A DNA stretch of 5,153 nucleotides from positions 1-5,153 of the forward strand of contig JAKVBZ010000186.1 in assembly GCA_022448645.1 (NCBI GenBank), given 5' to 3'. The stretch is from Pirellulaceae bacterium (GTDB lineage Bacteria; Planctomycetota; Planctomycetia; Pirellulales; Pirellulaceae). The notes below the pieces were generated by a model. The model was not told the origin of the DNA, made no database searches, and was given only the letters and a program-made list of their open reading frames with translations. Positions 1-5,153 of the stretch are shown one piece after another. The stretch's first letter is position 1; each line of letters begins with the position of its first letter. The translations under genes and the position numbers were made by a program.

Positions 1-71
1 GGGCTGCAGAGAGTACGAAGAGATACAACCGGGCCATGCATGCGTTGGCAATTCTCTTTCGTTGTTGTCAT
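1..71 (-). CDS. Partial gene start, possible dihydrodipicolinate-synthase-family aldolase
   Basis: An open frame begins with ATG at 71 and runs off the left edge, giving 23 codons. Its ATG shares four bases (ATGA, 71 to 68) with the TGA stop of the mutarotase-dehydrogenase gene, the usual sign of translational coupling in one operon; no separate strong ribosome site is visible. The visible residues include MHGPVVSLRT, which resembles the N-terminal first beta strand of DapA-type (beta/alpha)8 aldolases (often xGPVVxxxTPF). If right, it may be a 2-keto-3-deoxy-sugar-acid aldolase acting later in the same deoxysugar oxidation route as its neighbour. The family guess rests on about ten residues and on context, so it is weak; that a gene starts here is more secure. 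Confidence 0.45.
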   Translation of the reverse strand, partial: MTTTKENCQRMHGPVVSLRTLCS

Positions 72-1264
72 GCTTCGGTAAAACGCAGTGGAAATTTTGC
101 GCCGTAGCCTAATTCAGCACCGGCGCTCACGTTAATCGCGAGTCCTGTCAAATAGGATGCTGCCTCACTCGCCAGGAACAAACACAGTTGTCCCACTTCT
201 TCGCTCGTGCCGACCCTTCCCAGGTGCTGGTTGGCCGTGATCCAATCATAGTATTCTCGGCCGGCCGATGTTTGAACCAACCCCAGCATACTGTTGCTAA
301 AGATATTCCCTGGTTGCAGGCAATTGACGCGGACTTCGTGTCGGGCTTCTTCGATGGCCAGTGCCTTGGTCATCGATGTAATGGCTCCCTTCGTGGCACA
401 GTACGTGGTTGCCAGTTCTTGTCCCATCTCTCCCACCAGGCTGCTGAGATTGATGATGCTTCCCTTGGTCCTGCGCAAGTGAGGTAAGGCGAGCTTACAT
501 CCCATAAAGTATGCCACAAGATTGGTTTGCAGCACATCTTGGAACTCTTCGAGACTAAAATTATCGATCGTTTTGTGGGGTGGATGAAAGCCAGCATTAT
601 TAATGAGGCAATCGACTCTGCCAAATGTCTCAGCGGTTTTCGTGAATACCGTCTCGAGCGCCGTCGGGTCGGTGACGTCTGCGATTTCCAGTTGGTAGCT
701 TCCTGGTCCTGCAGCGTTTAATTCGCTGGTTAGCTGTTCACCGGCTTCACCGTCTCGATCGATAGCAACAACATTTGCGCCGGCGTCGACGAAGACTCGA
801 GCACAGCCTTCTCCGATCCCTTTCGTTCCACCGGTTACCACGACGACTCGGTCAGAATAGGTCAGGCCACTTCGTTTGATCTTCACAGCTGGCTTTTCAA
901 AGAAATCGGGGGTTCGTTGTCCGGAACGATCCTTTTCCAATGCATAGATCTCCTGCAATGGCACCCACGTAGAATCTGCCGGAGCACCGGGCATAGGCTC
1001 CTGCATCGTTCTCATCAACTCGTCCCATTCTTTGGCACGTGGATCTTCCATGTATTTCGGCATGTCGCGTTCCATGTCGAAATCGTCTGTCGTTTCCATG
1101 AACATGAATAGTTGCCGATCCCAGCGGTAGATAAAAATTCGTTCGACACCACAGTTCAGTGTACCTTCACGGACTTCAGGCCACACGCTGGCATGGTGAC
1201 GTTCGTATTGCTCGATGATGTCGGGATCGTCTTTCAACAAAACGGCTTGAGCAAAACGTTTCAT
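68..1264 (-). CDS. Fusion of RhaM-like sugar mutarotase and SDR dehydrogenase (probable L-fucose 1-dehydrogenase)
   Basis: A 398-residue cytoplasmic protein. Residues 1-110 are a RhaM-type (DUF718) mutarotase: Y20 and H24 in YERHH match Tyr18 and His22 of E. coli RhaM by my alignment, W80 lies in the Trp region, and the domain closes with LQEIYAL (103-109). A linker (111-137) leads to a classical SDR: TGGTKGIG (144-151) binds the cofactor, D169 after strand beta2 favours NAD over NADP, and NNAG (222-225), N248, S275, Y288 and K292 form the active site. The SDR part closely resembles human HSD17B14 (L-fucose dehydrogenase): NNAGFHPP, SSLVGEMGQ, VRVNCLQPGNI and GAELGYG have near-identical counterparts there. 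Inferred role: interconvert the anomers of L-fucose (or L-rhamnose-like sugar) and oxidise C1 to the lactone. I chose ATG at 1264, not the in-frame TTG at 1324, because GAGGA lies 7 bases upstream and the mutarotase fold starts there. Substrate is inferred; domain calls are firm. Confidence 0.93.
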   Translation of the reverse strand: MKRFAQAVLLKDDPDIIEQYERHHASVWPEVREGTLNCGVERIFIYRWDRQLFMFMETTDDFDMERDMPKYMEDPRAKEWDELMRTMQEPMPGAPADSTWVPLQEIYALEKDRSGQRTPDFFEKPAVKIKRSGLTYSDRVVVVTGGTKGIGEGCARVFVDAGANVVAIDRDGEAGEQLTSELNAAGPGSYQLEIADVTDPTALETVFTKTAETFGRVDCLINNAGFHPPHKTIDNFSLEEFQDVLQTNLVAYFMGCKLALPHLRRTKGSIINLSSLVGEMGQELATTYCATKGAITSMTKALAIEEARHEVRVNCLQPGNIFSNSMLGLVQTSAGREYYDWITANQHLGRVGTSEEVGQLCLFLASEAASYLTGLAINVSAGAELGYGAKFPLRFTEA

Positions 1265-1270
1265 AATTCG

Positions 1271-1278
1271 GTCCTCAC
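1271..1278 (-). promoter_or_regulatory. Ribosome binding site fixing the fusion gene start
   Basis: On the minus strand GTGAGGAC contains GAGGA, 7 bases before the ATG at 1264. It decides for this start over the in-frame TTG at 1324, which would add 20 residues unlike the mutarotase family and has no comparable site. Confidence 0.7.
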
Positions 1279-1339
1279 TGACGCTTCGGGTTGCGATTTC
1301 TTGGGAGAAAACGCGTTGACGCAACTTGAAAACGCACGT

Positions 1340-1368
1340 ATCAGATTACCAAAAGTGTGCCATGTCAA
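1340..1368 (-). promoter_or_regulatory. Candidate sigma70-type promoter of the mutarotase-dehydrogenase operon
   Basis: On the minus strand a perfect TTGACA (1368-1363) is followed after exactly 17 bases by TCTGAT (1345-1340), which matches TATAAT at four of six positions. Transcription would start near 1333, leaving a leader of about 70 bases before the ATG at 1264, and would exclude use of the upstream TTG at 1324. The -35 box overlaps the TGA stop (1367-1365) of the decayed UnbV gene. Planctomycete promoters are poorly conserved, so this is pattern evidence only. Confidence 0.45.
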
Positions 1369-1866
1369 CTCCATCGCTCACACACATTTTGCAGTACCCC
1401 GTCCTTGTCGATTTCAATTTCTGCTGCATGGGGTGGAATTGGTGTAGTTGTCTGGTGGCCGTCCGGCCAGCGGACTTCCACTGACTGAGGTGGTTTTGGA
1501 GTTGCTAGAACGTGAATGGCCAAATCCTGCGACCAATAACCTGAACCTGCGTGGATTTCCCATACGGGGCCTTCATGATTCGCAAACTTCATGTAAAGGA
1601 TGGCACCAATTCCGAGTGGATTGCTATTGTCTTCCCGCAAACGGCACTGCCCCGTTGTTCTCCATATGCCAAGATACCGGATTCGTGTCCGCGAACCGGT
1701 TGCAAGTTGCCCGTTCCGTCTCCCAACAACAGGAGGCCTCGTCCCGCATCCAGACGATTGCCTTCTATGCTGTGATACTCCACCGAATGACAGTCGAAAT
1801 CTGTCCCTAGGAGGCAATTTCGCTGGCTGAGGGGTGGGGGCTGTTCCGGTAACTTGATGAAGATTC
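1365..1866 (-). pseudogene. Decayed FG-GAP / ASPIC-UnbV protein gene, truncated and frameshifted
   Basis: Two adjacent minus-strand frames hold successive pieces of one family. The first (1866 to 1640) contains RLDAGRGLLLLGDGTGN and then ESGILAYGEQRGSAV, typical of the last FG-GAP repeats of secreted UnbV/CRTAC-like proteins. The second (1622 to 1365) is a good ASPIC/UnbV domain: NPLGIGAILY, then EIHAGSGYWSQD, then VEVRWPDGHQT, ending at TGA. Only 17 bases (1639-1623) separate them, and they lie in different frames; in intact relatives I recall about 40 residues here, usually with a DxDxDGxxDL repeat. So an internal deletion of roughly 100 bases with a frameshift is likely. Upstream, the first frame meets a stop at 1867-1865, and no signal peptide or earlier repeats are found, so the N-terminal bulk is also gone. 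The second frame stays open to 1904, but residues before 1622 do not resemble the family. No function is expected. Confidence 0.75.
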
Positions 1867-2164
1867 AAATCTACGGTACGAGATAGACTCCGTCCTAGCG
1901 GCACGGCGCAAGCCGTCTGGTGTTCAACGACCGCATCTCCTCCGACCCGGCGTGGGCGAAATGAACGATTGGTACCTAATCGCGAAAAACAGTCTAGCTA
2001 TCGGCCGAGCCTTACGGTATCCATTTGGACGTCCGCCATCGAGACCGAAATGGAACGCGGGAACAGAACGGTGACTGAACTCCTCGGCCGACAAATTGGT
2101 GTGGGCGATGCTGCCGTGTGTGCCGCGGAATGGTTTGAGGATCTGCTGAACCGACTGAGAAAGA
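1867..2164. other. Non-coding stretch between the UnbV remnant and the terminator
   Basis: About 300 bases with no gene I can support. Several short frames are open on both strands (for example a plus-strand frame 1969-2175 starting at TTG), but none has a ribosome site, a recognisable motif or a plausible start. The only clear structure is the palindrome at 1903-1916. The stretch may hold the eroded upstream part of the UnbV gene, but I could not recognise FG-GAP motifs in any minus-strand frame. Confidence 0.5.
1895..1922. repeat. Short palindrome with GCAA loop, possible dispersed REP-like element
   Basis: On the plus strand ACGGC (1903-1907) and GCCGT (1912-1916) form a perfect 5-bp stem closed by GCAA, a GNRA tetraloop; on the other strand the loop is TTGC. 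The flanks are CTAGCGGC on the left and CTGGTG on the right. From memory, very similar segments recur between genes in Rhodopirellula-like genomes, where they produce short spurious peptides containing TACAVPLGR, which this one also does on the minus strand. Only one copy is present here, so repeat status cannot be shown from the window. Confidence 0.4.
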
Positions 2165-2210
2165 CCAAAAAATAGAGTCGGCACCGCAAATTCCTCTGCG
2201 ATGCCGACTC
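2165..2210 (-). terminator. Intrinsic terminator downstream of the PEP-CTERM gene
   Basis: GAGTCGGCA (2175-2183) pairs perfectly with TGCCGACTC (2202-2210). After one C-A mismatch, four more pairs follow, leaving an 8-base loop (2189-2196). Read on the minus strand the hairpin is followed by TATTTTTT (a run of six T, 2172-2167). The T-run on this side makes it a terminator for leftward transcription, that is, for the gene ending at 2333, with a 3' untranslated part of about 120 bases. Confidence 0.85.
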
Positions 2211-2253
2211 ATCATTCCCACTTTGGTTCTGAAAGCGTGCCAGTCTCTACGTT

Positions 2254-2323
2254 ATGCCCTCCGGCGGCCAGCCATACCGCAGACAGCCGTTCCCAGGATG
2301 ACCAAACTCGGCAGTTCAAAACC
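2254..2323 (-). pseudogene. Vestige of a second PEP-CTERM anchor
   Basis: Directly after the stop of the PEP-CTERM gene the same frame continues: two sense codons, a second stop, then GFELPSLVILG and TAVCGMAGRRRA before TAA (2254-2252). This has the layout of a PEP-CTERM tail: a Pro-containing lead, about 16 hydrophobic residues, then an Arg cluster at the very end. ELPSL stands where xPEPSSL is usual, so the PEP itself is degraded or lost. It could be the tail of an older gene that was replaced or of a duplicated 3' end. There is no start codon or ribosome site for independent expression. Chance is possible for so short a stretch. Confidence 0.4.
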
Positions 2324-2332
2324 TCAAAGACT

Positions 2333-3172
2333 TCAACGTCGTCGCCTGACGAACATCAAGCCAGCACCCAACAGCAGCATGCTGAGACTTGCAGGTTCGG
2401 GGACGACACTAAGCGTCAAATTGTCATAAATTGAACCGAGGTTCGGACCAAGGCCAATAGTTGTCGGTGTCCAAACCATGTTAGCACCGTAGGTACCTCG
2501 ATGTTCCAACGTGCCACCAACCGGACCTGAAAAGACATCCAGGTGAGTTGTATCAAACTCATAGCCATCGTGATATCGCTGCTCAATGACGAGCTTGATC
2601 TCCGTCCAACCAGCAGCGTCAGTTCCAAGAGTAATGGCAGGTTCTGGACCTAAGGTAGCTTGAAGCATATTTCCGCCACCGTTGGCATTCATGGATATGC
2701 CAGCATACTGGTCATTCGGACTTGAGCCGTCACCTAAAGTATCGGTGCCAATAAACAGGTAGCTTCGACCTGCCGCAGCCTGTCCTGATAGATCAACGTG
2801 TACGGACATTTCAGCAGTCTCACCAGCTGCGAGGTTAGGAATGGCTGGCAGAGCTCTTGAAGTACCTTTCGAGGCAGTGGAATCAAAATTGGTCAGTCCA
2901 ATACTTCCAGCAGATCCACCGGACGCGCTCACCTGGGGAGGCTCCCTTTCGCTACCAAATAAAAACATAGGTCCCCAATTACCGGTCTCGTAGGAACCAT
3001 CGTTATCAGCGGCGCCAGCATGAAACCACTTATTGCCATTGTTAGCGCTTGCAGCAAACGCACCGTAGCTTTCGAAATCATCGCTGACGCTTGTCGAAGC
3101 CTGAGCAGAAACTGCCGTGAGCAGCAGCGCAAGGCAAACAAAAAACAAAACACTTTTCTTCAACAACAACAT
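2333..3172 (-). CDS. Secreted PEP-CTERM sorting domain protein
   Basis: A 279-residue exported protein. Residues 1-25 form a signal peptide (two Lys, a long Leu/Phe-rich core, cleavage likely after AQA at 25). Residues 31-256 are a beta-rich, Gly- and Asn-rich domain of unknown function, possibly a concanavalin/LamG-like fold, with landmarks DFESY, NKWF, NWGPMF, REPPQVSASGG, LFIG and IYDNLTLSV. The C-terminus is a textbook PEP-CTERM signal: VPEPASL (257-263), a hydrophobic helix to about 275, then four Arg. In known systems an exosortase recognises and cleaves this tail, and the protein goes to the envelope or exopolysaccharide. No exosortase is in the window. The ATG at 3172 has GGGAG 8 bases upstream. 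The same N-terminal domain occurs in the divergent gene at 3934. A terminator at 2165-2210 closes the transcript. The biological role of the mature domain is unknown. Confidence 0.92.
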   Translation of the reverse strand: MLLLKKSVLFFVCLALLLTAVSAQASTSVSDDFESYGAFAASANNGNKWFHAGAADNDGSYETGNWGPMFLFGSEREPPQVSASGGSAGSIGLTNFDSTASKGTSRALPAIPNLAAGETAEMSVHVDLSGQAAAGRSYLFIGTDTLGDGSSPNDQYAGISMNANGGGNMLQATLGPEPAITLGTDAAGWTEIKLVIEQRYHDGYEFDTTHLDVFSGPVGGTLEHRGTYGANMVWTPTTIGLGPNLGSIYDNLTLSVVPEPASLSMLLLGAGLMFVRRRR

Positions 3173-3178
3173 TAGTCC

Positions 3179-3188
3179 AGCTCCCTTT
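3179..3188 (-). promoter_or_regulatory. Ribosome binding site of the PEP-CTERM gene
   Basis: AAAGGGAGCT on the minus strand places GGGAG 8 bases before the ATG at 3172. It supports this start, which is also the one that gives a complete signal peptide. Confidence 0.7.
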
Positions 3189-3918
3189 CAAAACGAGGAC
3201 AAACTAATTCAAATGGCGCAACAAAAAAGCTAAAGGTGGTCACCGTGAAGGTGCACATGGGTGCGTGTGATACGACGGAAACGGCCTATAGCTTTTCTTT
3301 TCATTTTAAGTCCGAGATGTAGGATTCAATCAATGCAGTGGCTGTCTTACTTTGGCTTTGCCGAAGATTTCAGTTGAAAATGACTCACAAACAGATAGAC
3401 CGTCAGTTGTATTTAGTTTAAATCGCTCCTGGACCACCGTCAACTATTCCGCCCGAAATATGTCTCGAAACTCCCACCGTCATGATAACATTGGAGCGAC
3501 CGTGCAGTTCGAAACAACTCCCTTTTCTGAAAAACATCTGAGTATTTGAGGTCTTCCAGGGAGATCCATCTTTTGACGCAACAATAAAAAGTAGAGGCAG
3601 TTGCTCCGATCTTTTGGCCATCTTGAACATACTCCGTTACCTCGACAAGATTTGACAGCCATGGCGTACTCGGCTAACCTCAAGGTTTTGGGGACGGCTT
3701 TAAAAATCTGGAAATTCCGATCGCCTTGCTCGGCTTCGATGCGGTTTCGGGATACCAATCGCCCGGCCCCGCCCGGACAGGGTTTTGAACTCTCTTCCAA
3801 ATTTTTTCCCGCGACACGCACGCTCATTGACTGAATCGTAGGTGCAGCCTTACACAGGCGATTTGTGCCAAACTGCCATTGGTAGTCCGACCCGAGCCGA
3901 TTCAATCCGCAGTTCGAC
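3189..3918. other. Long intergenic region between two divergent paralogues
   Basis: These 730 bases must hold the promoters of both flanking genes. I see no convincing protein gene: the open frames here lack ribosome sites, compositional sense or family motifs. Near the minus-strand gene, AAAAGCTA (3225-3232) and TAGCTTTT (3289-3296) form a perfect 8-bp inverted repeat 56 bases apart, around a stretch rich in GGTG and CAC; it could fold in the leader or be chance. For the plus-strand gene, TTGACA (3652-3657) with a 17-base spacer and TAACCT (3675-3680) is a weak promoter candidate, about 250 bases upstream of the start. No tRNA, CRISPR or terminator was recognised. Confidence 0.5.
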
Positions 3919-3926
3919 AAAGGAAG
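3919..3926 (+). promoter_or_regulatory. Ribosome binding site of the beta-repeat protein gene
   Basis: AAAGGAAG ends 7 bases before the ATG at 3934 and 10 bases before a second in-frame ATG at 3937. Both spacings work; the first is used here. The out-of-frame ATG at 3927 abuts the site and is too close. Confidence 0.65.
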
Positions 3927-3933
3927 ATGACCC

Positions 3934-5153
3934 ATGATGCGAAGAAGACCTGTTTGCTTTGCCATTTTCTGCCATCTCGTGCTCTTCACCGCAGTCTCGA
4001 TTCAAGCGCAAACCTTCGTTGAAGATTTTGAGAACTACATTGGTCGCACTGCCAATCATGGGCACCACTGGTTCGAAAGCTTTAATGGTCTCTCCGGGGA
4101 ACCCAACTACGACGACAGCGGCTGGATGCCGTACTTTCAAGGCGCTGACGCGGGGCAGCCGGGAATTCAGCGAGATCCACCAATCATTGTCGCTGCGGGA
4201 GGACCGTATTCGGGTTCGCCGAGCGGATACCTCGACACTCAGGGAGCCTCGAACATGGACGGTGGCCCACCGCATGGTTCTACGCGGACAATTTTCCCCG
4301 GCGGTGAAGCCGTTGACCCGAACACGACGGTCATCGTCCAGGCCCATGCGAACATGTCCATGGTGACTCAGGGCAATTCAAATTTGTACATCGGCGATGG
4401 CGGGATTGCTTCTACAGACCCGTGGAACCAGGTCAGCGCGATCCTTATTTCTGGTGGTGGCGGCAAATTGAGCGTGGGGGCTGGCGGTCCTGAACCAAGT
4501 ATTCCTTTTGACTGGTCTCAAGGTTACGTCCAAATCAAGGTAGAAGCCGATATCAGTGAAAACGGATTTATCGAAAAAGCTCGTTCTTATTGGCGTCCGG
4601 CGGACGGAGGAACATGGGAGTTGGCGGCGACCATCGGTGCTTCCGATTCGTATCCAGCAACCCACGTCGGCTTTCACAGTGCGCTGCACCATACCTTCGA
4701 CAATTTTACAGTGATCGCACCGGAACCGCCGGTAACCGCTTTTGAATGGAACGTCGATGCGTCCGGTAACTGGAATCAAACAACGAACTGGAATCCCAAC
4801 GGCGTGCCGGACAGTCGACAAACGCCCGTGCTGTTCGGGAACACCATTACGGGAAACGTCGACGTGACCCTCGATTCGGCTTTCATCGTGAACAGCATCG
4901 AGTTTAACAATGCCAATAGCTATTCCGTGATCGGAACAGGCAGCATCAACCTAAGACAGACAAGTACCAACGATCTGCCCATGGTCACCGTGACGTCTGG
5001 CAATCACGAATTCGTAGCGGATGTGAACCTAGTGGATCACACCACCGTGAGCGTCCCCACCTCCTTGTCTTTCCAGACATTGGAACTGGCTGGAAACACG
5101 TTGACAAAAACAGGGGCAGGCGAGATTGACATCAACGGAACCCCAACCCTTTC
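3934..5153 (+). CDS. Secreted protein with paralogous N-domain and autotransporter-type beta repeats (incomplete)
   Basis: The frame is open from ATG 3934 to the right edge, giving 406 codons without a stop, so the C-terminus is unknown. Residues 1-25 are a signal peptide (RRR, then a hydrophobic core, cleavage likely after IQA). Residues 30-263 match the neighbouring PEP-CTERM protein in order: DFENY, HHWF, GWMPYF, RDPPIIVAAGG, LYIG, GGPEPSI and FDNFTV, ending at APEPP. A second region begins at 268 with WNVDASGNWN and NWNPNGVPDS, a motif common at the start of planctomycete beta-repeat modules, followed by beta-strand-rich sequence. LAGNTLTKTGAGEIDING (386-402) matches the passenger-associated repeat (PATR, autotransporter-associated beta strand). 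Such proteins are large, secreted, and probably surface-located; a PEP-CTERM or dockerin tail could lie beyond the window. The function is not known; a cell-surface or polysaccharide-binding role is only a guess. Confidence 0.88.
   Translation, partial: MMRRRPVCFAIFCHLVLFTAVSIQAQTFVEDFENYIGRTANHGHHWFESFNGLSGEPNYDDSGWMPYFQGADAGQPGIQRDPPIIVAAGGPYSGSPSGYLDTQGASNMDGGPPHGSTRTIFPGGEAVDPNTTVIVQAHANMSMVTQGNSNLYIGDGGIASTDPWNQVSAILISGGGGKLSVGAGGPEPSIPFDWSQGYVQIKVEADISENGFIEKARSYWRPADGGTWELAATIGASDSYPATHVGFHSALHHTFDNFTVIAPEPPVTAFEWNVDASGNWNQTTNWNPNGVPDSRQTPVLFGNTITGNVDVTLDSAFIVNSIEFNNANSYSVIGTGSINLRQTSTNDLPMVTVTSGNHEFVADVNLVDHTTVSVPTSLSFQTLELAGNTLTKTGAGEIDINGTPTL

Noticed and set aside
1265..1324. In-frame TTG start adding 20 residues to the mutarotase-dehydrogenase
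   Set aside because: There is no ribosome site, the added residues do not fit the mutarotase N-terminus, and the candidate transcript start near 1333 leaves almost no leader.
1969..2175. 68-codon plus-strand frame with a helical-looking end
   Set aside because: It starts at TTG without a ribosome site, and its end runs into the terminator of the opposite-strand gene. No family was recognised, though the helical C-terminal part kept it from being dismissed at once.
3652..3680. TTGACA, 17-base spacer, TAACCT as a promoter for the gene at 3934
   Set aside because: The -10 box matches at only three of six positions and lies about 250 bases upstream; mentioned in the intergenic entry but not called.
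3601..3834. 77-codon plus-strand frame upstream of the beta-repeat gene
   Set aside because: It starts at TTG, has no ribosome site, and the peptide shows no recognisable family; treated as intergenic.
3480..3989. 169-codon minus-strand open frame in the divergent intergenic region
   Set aside because: It overlaps the signal peptide and ribosome site of the gene at 3934, shows no domain or motif, and has no convincing ribosome site.
4069..4082. GGTTCGAAAGC resembling a tRNA T-loop
   Set aside because: It lies inside the coding frame (the HHWFES segment), and no acceptor or anticodon stems surround it.
3850..4821. Minus-strand open frames opposite the beta-repeat gene
   Set aside because: They are shadows of a strongly supported plus-strand coding frame with a signal peptide and paralogue similarity.

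Overview
The window looks like chromosomal DNA of a planctomycete, probably Pirellulaceae-like. The reasons are a secreted protein with a C-terminal PEP-CTERM sorting signal, a large secreted protein with autotransporter-type beta repeats, a remnant of an ASPIC/UnbV (FG-GAP) gene, and a sugar-oxidation gene of the kind such polysaccharide degraders carry. The assignment rests on remembered family features; no database search was possible.

Left part (1-1368, minus strand). A sugar-catabolic operon is read leftwards. A candidate sigma70-type promoter at 1340-1368 drives a 398-residue fusion protein (1264 to 68). Its N-terminal RhaM-like mutarotase is joined to an SDR dehydrogenase that closely resembles human HSD17B14, an L-fucose dehydrogenase. 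The fusion's stop codon overlaps (ATGA) the start of a further gene that leaves the window at position 1; its few visible residues suggest a dihydrodipicolinate-synthase-like aldolase. Together they could anomerise and oxidise L-fucose (or a related 6-deoxy sugar) and later cleave the keto-deoxy acid.

Middle part (1365-2210). A decayed FG-GAP/UnbV gene lies at 1365-1866 on the minus strand. It lacks its N-terminal part and carries an internal deletion with a frameshift. To its right are about 300 bases with no recognisable gene but with a perfect hairpin (1903-1916) that looks like a dispersed palindromic element, then a strong intrinsic terminator (2165-2210, minus strand).

Right part (2211-5153). 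Two divergent genes encode related secreted proteins. The minus-strand one (3172 to 2333, complete) ends in a PEP-CTERM anchor. Directly after its stop, in the same frame, lies what looks like the vestige of a second PEP-CTERM anchor (2254-2323). The plus-strand one (3934 to beyond 5153, incomplete) shares the N-terminal roughly 240-residue domain but continues into a beta-repeat region instead of an anchor. The 730 bases between them hold no gene I can support.
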